Source: Companilactobacillus paralimentarius DSM 13238 = JCM 10415 (GTDB taxonomy: Bacteria > Bacillota > Bacilli > Lactobacillales > Lactobacillaceae). Taken from it: DNA of 64,000 nt. This document shows, piece by piece, positions 59,037-64,000 of this stretch (positions within the stretch are counted from its first letter, which is position 1; every line of letters starts with the position of its first letter). The notes below the pieces were generated by a model that saw only the letters and a list, made by a program, of their open reading frames with translations, ran no database searches and was not told the DNA's origin. The position numbers and the translations under genes were made by a program. Location: assembly GCF_001434985.1 (NCBI RefSeq), contig NZ_AZES01000026.1, forward strand, positions 1 through 64,000, given 5' to 3'.

Positions 59037-59107
59037 TCACAAGTTTTATATTAACATTATATTGAAAACATGCAAGTATTTACCTTTAAAAAATGTAAGG
59101 AGTAATC

Positions 59108-59734
59108 ATGAATTTTCCCAAAAATCAATTCTTCACCCTGTTAACATATATCCTTTTGTTACTGCTGGGTAGTGTTCTAAACATGTTGTCAATCACTGGT
59201 TCAATCTATTTCGTTATTATCACATTAGGTGCCCTAATTGCCACTGGTCTTATGATGTATCTGGTAAAACTAAATGGCCCAAATGATTTCGAAGAAAAAA
59301 ACGATTTGAATCATAATTTACAATGGATCATTTTAGGAACTATCGGTGCGATTGCCCTCCAATACGGAGTTGGCTTTATTGACCAATTAATTTTCCATAC
59401 TAGTACCCATTCACAAAACACTATGCAATTGTTATTGATGGTCAAAGCTTATCCATACTACTTCTTGTACGTATTGATCTGTGCGCCTATCATGGAAGAA
59501 ATCGTCTTTAGACGCATCTTCTTCGCTAATATGATCAAGCCAACTAACATCTATATTGCTGCTATCATTTCAGCATTGTTATTTGCCTTCATGCATCAAG
59601 ATACCAGATTCATCGTTTATGTAGCCATGGGGCTTTGGTTCTCATTTGTTTATTACAAATCAAAAAACATTTATGCCAGTGCTGGTAGCCACATTCTGAT
59701 GAATGCCATTGTTTTAACTTTAAGTATGCGTTAA
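59108..59734 (+). CDS. CPBP family intramembrane metalloprotease
   Basis: A 208-residue membrane protein with about six spans. Catalytic motifs: EEIVFRR (EExxxR), FAFMHQ (FxxxH) and HILMNA. Such CAAX-like proteases process prenylated or peptide substrates, and several lactobacillus members confer bacteriocin self-immunity, but no bacteriocin gene is near. ATG with AAGGAG. Divergent from groESL. Confidence 0.85.
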   Translation: MNFPKNQFFTLLTYILLLLLGSVLNMLSITGSIYFVIITLGALIATGLMMYLVKLNGPNDFEEKNDLNHNLQWIILGTIGAIALQYGVGFIDQLIFHTSTHSQNTMQLLLMVKAYPYYFLYVLICAPIMEEIVFRRIFFANMIKPTNIYIAAIISALLFAFMHQDTRFIVYVAMGLWFSFVYYKSKNIYASAGSHILMNAIVLTLSMR

Positions 59735-59754
59735 TTAAATTATGAATATACTGA

Positions 59755-59788
59755 AAAAACAGCCCATCGATTGATAGGCTGTTTCTTT
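59755..59788 (+). terminator. Terminator after the CPBP protease gene
   Basis: AAACAGCCCATC pairs with GATAGGCTGTTT (one mismatch) around a 4-base loop. A-run before and T-rich tail after. Confidence 0.8.
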
Positions 59789-59819
59789 GTGTTTAAATCA
59801 TTTTTTACTACGCGGATTA

Positions 59820-61100
59820 TTATTCCCCACGCTTGTAGGATGCAACGTACTTTTCCCGTTTATCCTCATCAAATTCTTTTTCACTATTAGCGATAATAAT
59901 TGTTGCCAGAGAGTTACCGACGACGTTAACGGCGGTACGTCCCATATCTACGAGACGGTCGATACCGGCAATGAAGGTCAAACCTTGCATTGGCACACCA
60001 ATGGTTGATACCGTGGCTAAGAGTACAACAAACGATGCTCCAGGTACCCCGGCCATCCCCTTAGATGTTAACATCAATACGACCACAAGGGTAATTTGTT
60101 GTCCTAAACTTAAGTGAATATTATAGGCTTGTGCTAAAAATAGTGCAGCTAATGATTGATAGATAGCTGAGCCATCCAAATTAAAAGTATATCCAGTTGG
60201 AATAACGAAACTGACAATACCTTTAGAGGCACCATACTTTTGCATCTTTTCCATCATTTTAGGAAGAGCTGCTTCTGAACTGGCAGTTGTAAAAGCTAAA
60301 GTTACTTCATTTTCAATAATTCTGAATAATTCATAGAAACGAACATGGAACAAATGTCCAACTCCAGCCATAACGACAAAGACGAAAAATGCCATGGTTG
60401 CATAAGCAATCAGAATGAACAATGCCAATGGTTTCAAAGAGTTAAAGCCCATTTCACCAACAGTAACACCGATCAAAGCACAAACACCAATAGGAGCTAA
60501 ACGCATAACCCAGTTAGTAACTTTGAACATAACGTTGGCAACAGCATTTAAAGTATCAGTAATAATCTGACCTTGTTTGCCAATAGAAGCTGTTCCCAAT
60601 CCGAATAGGACTGAGAAGAAGATGATTGGTAACATATCACCCTTACCTAATGATTCAAAAATATTGGTTGGGATAATACTCATCAAGATTGACCAAATAC
60701 CCGAATGTTTGGCAGTTTTGGCAGTAGCTGTGTATTGACTAATATCCGAACCTTTTAGACTATGTACATCGATAAAGGTACCGGGATGTGTAACATTAGC
60801 GACAATAATACCAATAATAATCGCTAATGTTGTCATTATTTCAAAATAAATTAAAGTCTTTAATCCAATTCGGCCTAACTTCTTAATATCACCCATATTG
60901 GCGATACCAACTGTTAAACAAGAGATAACAATCGGTAACACAATCATCTGAATCATTGAAATAAACATTGTACCAATGTTCTGCATTACCTGAATAGCAG
61001 CTTTATTTTGATAAAAGACCTGACCAAGGATAATACCTAAAATCAAACCAATAATAATTTGCCAGCCTAAACTTACTCGAAAAAATCGTCGTTTTTGCAC
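59820..61100 (-). CDS. Dicarboxylate/amino acid:cation symporter (DAACS, GltP/DctA-like)
   Basis: A 426-residue secondary transporter with eight membrane spans and two re-entrant loops: serine-rich TTASSEAALPKMM and substrate motif GYTFNLDGSAIYQSLAALF. The family takes up glutamate, aspartate or C4-dicarboxylates with H+ or Na+; the substrate here is open. Start is GTG with AAGGGG upstream. A TATAAT at 61139-61134 and a cre site above it suggest catabolite control. Confidence 0.9.
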   Translation of the reverse strand: MQKRRFFRVSLGWQIIIGLILGIILGQVFYQNKAAIQVMQNIGTMFISMIQMIVLPIVISCLTVGIANMGDIKKLGRIGLKTLIYFEIMTTLAIIIGIIVANVTHPGTFIDVHSLKGSDISQYTATAKTAKHSGIWSILMSIIPTNIFESLGKGDMLPIIFFSVLFGLGTASIGKQGQIITDTLNAVANVMFKVTNWVMRLAPIGVCALIGVTVGEMGFNSLKPLALFILIAYATMAFFVFVVMAGVGHLFHVRFYELFRIIENEVTLAFTTASSEAALPKMMEKMQKYGASKGIVSFVIPTGYTFNLDGSAIYQSLAALFLAQAYNIHLSLGQQITLVVVLMLTSKGMAGVPGASFVVLLATVSTIGVPMQGLTFIAGIDRLVDMGRTAVNVVGNSLATIIIANSEKEFDEDKREKYVASYKRGE

Positions 61101-61164
61101 TTTAAAGTCCCCTTTGAAATCAACATAGTTTTAATTATAGAAGACTTTTTGTAAAAAATGAAAT

Positions 61165-61178
61165 TGATAACGGTTTCA
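61165..61178. promoter_or_regulatory. cre site upstream of the symporter gene
   Basis: TGATAACGGTTTCA fits the 14-position cre consensus TGWNANCGNTNWCA at all constrained positions. It ends about 26 bp upstream of the minus-strand -10 TATAAT (61139-61134). Confidence 0.65.
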
Positions 61179-61265
61179 AATTAAAATATTTTTCATTTAA
61201 TTCATTTTCACGAACAATAATTAGTACAAACCACAAAATAGTTCTATTTTTGCTTAATTCAGCCA

Positions 61266-61310
61266 ATAAAAAAAACAGAACATACGGTTTTTTCAAATCG
61301 ATATTCTGCA
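61266..61310 (-). terminator. Terminator of the manA/rex transcript
   Basis: CAGAA(C)AT and AT(A)TTCTG arms flank an A/T-rich loop; a run of T's follows on the minus strand. The stem is weak, but its position 25 nt after the manA stop fits. Confidence 0.6.
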
Positions 61311-61335
61311 TTTTTTTACGTTATTTAATATTTAT

Positions 61336-62304
61336 CTAATCTTCGCCTGATTCTGAAGCAATAATATCCAAATCGCCAGAAAGTGTCCATGAATCAACAG
61401 TTGCTGGAACAATTAAATGAATACCCTTGCTCAAATCATAGTCTTTTCCATCAACAGTAATCTTACCTTGACCATTAATTACAGAAATCAAAGTATACTT
61501 ACCGATTTGATGATGTAATTCGACTGGTTCTTTAATTTCCCAGTGATAAACTGAGAAGAATGGTGATACAGGTGGTTGAACAAATGTTGTAAACTTGTTC
61601 TTACCCTCTTCTTTTGATTCAATGTTTAATTGTGGGTCTTTATGAGGAACTGTAATTGTATCCTCTGACTGCTTGATGTGAAGGTCACGCTTCTTACCTG
61701 TAGACTTCTCAACACGGTCGTAGTCATACAAACGATATGTTGTATCACTACTTTGTTGTGTCTCTAGAGCCATAATACCCTTGTTCAAGGCGTGAACAGT
61801 ACCACTTGGTACGTAGTAGAAGTCACCAGTTTTAACTGGAACTTTTCTCAATAGATGATCCCAGTCACCTGATTCAATCATCTTATCAAGTTCAGCTTTA
61901 TTTTTAGCATTGTGACCATAGATCAAGTATGAACCTGGTTCCGCATCAATAATGTACCAGCATTCTGTCTTACCTAATTCATGCTCATGCTCTGCTGCAT
62001 ATTCGTTATCAGGGTGAACTTGAACAGATAGGCTAGCTTCAGCATCCAAAATCTTTGTTAAAAGTGGGAAAACTTTTCCCTTAGGATTGCCAAATAGTTC
62101 ACCGTGATTTTTCCAAAGATCATCAACATATTGACCAGCAAATTCGCCATTTTCAACTTGTGATCTACCATGTGGATGACCTGAAATAGCCCAGCATTCA
62201 CCAATAGTGCCATCTGGAATATTGTAACCAAATTTAGTTTCTAGCTTTCTTCCACCCCAAATTTTTTCGTGGAATACAGGCTTTAAGAACAATGGTTCAC
62301 TCAT
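61336..62304 (-). CDS. manA: Mannose-6-phosphate isomerase, class I
   Basis: About 322 residues. Cupin zinc enzyme with LKPVFHEKIWGGRKLETKFG, QVHPDNEYAAEHEHELGKTECWYI (zinc ligands), and PSGTVHALNKGIMALETQQSSDTTYRLYDYDR. It interconverts mannose-6-P and fructose-6-P. ATG 62304 follows GGGGGA; a TTG at 62319 overlaps that site. Lies 19 nt after rex in the same orientation. Confidence 0.93.
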   Translation of the reverse strand: MSEPLFLKPVFHEKIWGGRKLETKFGYNIPDGTIGECWAISGHPHGRSQVENGEFAGQYVDDLWKNHGELFGNPKGKVFPLLTKILDAEASLSVQVHPDNEYAAEHEHELGKTECWYIIDAEPGSYLIYGHNAKNKAELDKMIESGDWDHLLRKVPVKTGDFYYVPSGTVHALNKGIMALETQQSSDTTYRLYDYDRVEKSTGKKRDLHIKQSEDTITVPHKDPQLNIESKEEGKNKFTTFVQPPVSPFFSVYHWEIKEPVELHHQIGKYTLISVINGQGKITVDGKDYDLSKGIHLIVPATVDSWTLSGDLDIIASESGED

Positions 62305-62323
62305 AATACTTTCCCCCAAAAAA

Positions 62324-62974
62324 TTATTCTTGCTCTTCCTTCATTGACTTATCACGATCTAAGAAGAAAATCAAAGTCTGCAATTCATTAGCCAAATCAA
62401 CATAATGAACGCGGATACTACTTGGAACGTTGATAATTACCGGTGTAAAGTTTAGAATTCCTCTAACTCCAGCATCAGACAATAAATCAGCTGTTGTTTG
62501 AGCTGCATTTGAAGAAACTGTCAAGATACAGACATCAATTTGTTGCAAATGAAGCTGTTCCTTCAATTCAGATATATCATAAACAGGAACGCCACTCTTA
62601 ACTGTACCGACAATTTCCTTATTAATATCAAAAGCTGCCGCAATTCGAACATTATTAGTCCGAGAAAAGTTATAATTTAGTAAGGCGTTACCTAAATTAC
62701 CTACACCGACTAAAGCTACGTTAGTACGCTTGTCTTGATTTAAGAGTTTTTTAAAGAAAGCTACTAAATCGTTTACATCGTAGCCATAACCGCGTTTTCC
62801 AAGTGCTCCTAGATATGAGAAGTCACGTCTTATTGTAGCACTATCTATCTTGACCCCTTCTGATAATTCTCCAGAAGAGATCTTTTTTGTACCTTCATCT
62901 TTTAAAAATTGAAAATACCGATAATAAATTGGTAAACGCTTTATTGTTGCGTTTGGAACTGTTGTTTTTGTCAT
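62324..62974 (-). CDS. rex: Redox-sensing repressor Rex
   Basis: 216 residues. Winged-helix N-terminus (KRLPIYYRYFQFLKDEGTKKISSGELSEGVKIDSATIRRDFSYLG) and a Rossmann domain with GVGNLGNALLNYNF that senses NADH/NAD+. Rex represses fermentation and redox genes when NADH is low. ATG with GGTGG upstream. Divergent from the ABC-F gene. Confidence 0.94.
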   Translation of the reverse strand: MTKTTVPNATIKRLPIYYRYFQFLKDEGTKKISSGELSEGVKIDSATIRRDFSYLGALGKRGYGYDVNDLVAFFKKLLNQDKRTNVALVGVGNLGNALLNYNFSRTNNVRIAAAFDINKEIVGTVKSGVPVYDISELKEQLHLQQIDVCILTVSSNAAQTTADLLSDAGVRGILNFTPVIINVPSSIRVHYVDLANELQTLIFFLDRDKSMKEEQE

Positions 62975-63076
62975 AATTTACCACCATATGTGTGTCATTT
63001 CACTAACATTTATAGTAAATAAAAATCAACAAAAACGCAACACGTTAAACCTATAAAGACATAATTTATTAAATAA

Positions 63077-63103
63077 TGCTAAAATTGTGAATACATAAAG
63101 GAG
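63077..63103 (+). promoter_or_regulatory. Promoter and ribosome site of the ABC-F gene
   Basis: TGCTAAAAT (63077-63085) is an extended -10 with AAGACA-like -35 at an 18-bp distance. AAAGGAG (63097-63103) is 7 nt before a TTG and decides that start. Confidence 0.55.
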
Positions 63104-63110
63104 TTTGAAA

Positions 63111-64000
63111 TTGATTTTATTACAAGCACAAAACATTACAAAAAATTTTGGTACTAAGAAGCTGTTCTCTAATGTCAGCTTTGAAGTACAGGATAATAGC
63201 AGGATTGGTCTAGTCGGCCGAAATGGTGTCGGCAAATCAACTATGCTCAAAATTATTTCCGATCAGGAAAGTTATAATAGTGGAAATATTGCTCTAAAAA
63301 AGGATACAAATATCGGTTACCTTGCTCAGGATTCCGGTTTAAATAGTGAAAATAAAATTTTTGACGAGATGGAACATGTTTTTGACTATCTAAAAGAACA
63401 AGAAAAAAAGATGCATGTCTTAGAAGAAAAACTTGCTGACCCCAATATTCAAGACTACGACAACATCTTGAAACAATACGATCAATTACAAAATACATTC
63501 CGTCAAGAAAATGGTTACGGCTATCAATCAGAAATCCGTAGTGTCCTCAAGGGATTTGGATTTGATGAAGATGTTTGGCAAGCTCAAATATCAACCCTTT
63601 CTGGTGGTGAGCGTTCACGTTTAGCTATGGCTAAAATGCTATTGGAACATCATGATATTTTACTTTTGGATGAACCAACAAACCATTTGGACATCAATAC
63701 AGTGGAATGGCTTGAAGGTTATCTCAAAAATTATCGTGGGGCGCTAGTCATCGTATCCCATGATCAATACTTTTTAGACAAAGTTGTTACTGAAATTGTT
63801 GAGATCAACCATCACTCTTCAACACACTACTCTGGTAACTATACTTTCTACTTGCAAGAAAAGAAAAAGAATCAAGAAGTAGCTTGGAAACATTATGAAG
63901 AACAACAGGCTGAAATCAAAAAGACCGAAGAATACATTCAAAAGAATATTGTCCGTGCTTCTACCACTAAGATGGCCCAAAGTCGTCGTAAAAAACTTGA
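63111..64000 (+). CDS. ABC-F family ATPase, 5' part (runs off the window)
   Basis: The reading frame starts at TTG 63111 and is still open at the window end, giving 296 residues. It has no membrane domain. The first ABC domain is complete: Walker A GRNGVGKST near residue 42, signature LSGGERSRLA, Walker B ILLLDEPTNHLD and switch SHDQYFLD. The charged linker has begun (ARM region, KKTEEYIQKNI...). ABC-F proteins act on the ribosome in translation or antibiotic protection; the subgroup needs the missing C-terminal half. Confidence 0.9.
   Translation, partial: MILLQAQNITKNFGTKKLFSNVSFEVQDNSRIGLVGRNGVGKSTMLKIISDQESYNSGNIALKKDTNIGYLAQDSGLNSENKIFDEMEHVFDYLKEQEKKMHVLEEKLADPNIQDYDNILKQYDQLQNTFRQENGYGYQSEIRSVLKGFGFDEDVWQAQISTLSGGERSRLAMAKMLLEHHDILLLDEPTNHLDINTVEWLEGYLKNYRGALVIVSHDQYFLDKVVTEIVEINHHSSTHYSGNYTFYLQEKKKNQEVAWKHYEEQQAEIKKTEEYIQKNIVRASTTKMAQSRRKKL

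Noticed and set aside
59108-59734. CPBP protease as bacteriocin immunity protein
   Set aside because: No bacteriocin precursor, histidine kinase/response regulator or ABC exporter is nearby; the gene lies among housekeeping genes.
63083-63100. Possible Rex operator (TTGTGAA half-site) between rex and the ABC-F gene
   Set aside because: Only one half matches; the second arm TTCACAA is missing, so I do not call a Rex box.

Overview
The window is AT-rich chromosome from a low-GC Firmicute, almost certainly a lactic acid bacterium of the Lactobacillaceae. The reasons are the divergent pepQ/ccpA pair, PepV, the mutS-mutL-ruvA-ruvB-queA-tgt-yajC run, the alaS-ireB-ruvX-yrzB-cvpA-mutS2-trxA run and frequent TTG starts. 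A Companilactobacillus-type species is my guess, not a demonstrated assignment. I see no rRNA, tRNA, insertion sequence, prophage or CRISPR array. Most of the window is core chromosome with a few accessory islands.

Layout. 1-6.5 kb: an S1-domain protein, a ferredoxin-NADP reductase and a DedA protein, then a minus-strand operon of two metallophosphoesterase-type genes, YutD, a HAD phosphatase and two unknowns. 6.5-15 kb: glycerophosphodiesterase, PepV, a class A penicillin-binding protein, a small membrane protein, then ccpA and pepQ, divergent around a cre site. 15.1-19.7 kb: an accessory carbohydrate island (PTS EIIBC, alpha/beta esterase and a DUF3237 protein facing a LacI repressor and a ChbG-type deacetylase) with two identical palindromic operators between the arms. 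19.7-31.3 kb: YtxH/YtxG envelope proteins, rdgB, murI, trxA, mutS2, cvpA, yrzB, ruvX, ireB, alaS with a T-box leader, and a DEAD-box helicase. 31.3-45 kb: nrnA, dinB, zwf, yajC, tgt, queA, ruvB, ruvA, mutL, mutS, ymdB, all on the minus strand.

45-54 kb is the most accessory part. It holds a two-gene module (GIY-YIG nuclease fused to a DUF2075 NTPase, overlapping a MazG-like pyrophosphohydrolase) next to what looks like the stranded 3' end of a lost gene. Next come a MerR regulator with a MerR-type promoter in front of a DUF554 membrane protein, a large DUF11/WxL-like surface protein, a membrane diguanylate cyclase, and a strongly structured non-coding element of about 170 bp. 54-64 kb returns to housekeeping: PEP synthase, groESL with a CIRCE operator, a CPBP protease, a dicarboxylate/amino-acid symporter with a cre site, manA, rex and the start of an ABC-F gene that runs off the window.

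Best candidates for something undescribed: (1) the GIY-YIG/DUF2075 + MazG pair, which looks like a compact nucleic-acid/nucleotide defence module; (2) the multi-branched structured element at 53357-53520; (3) the PTS/esterase/deacetylase/DUF3237 cluster, probably for an acetylated sugar; (4) apparent ATC initiation codons in dinB and perhaps ruvB; (5) a MerR-controlled DUF554 gene. Functions come from family recognition by eye; no database search was run.
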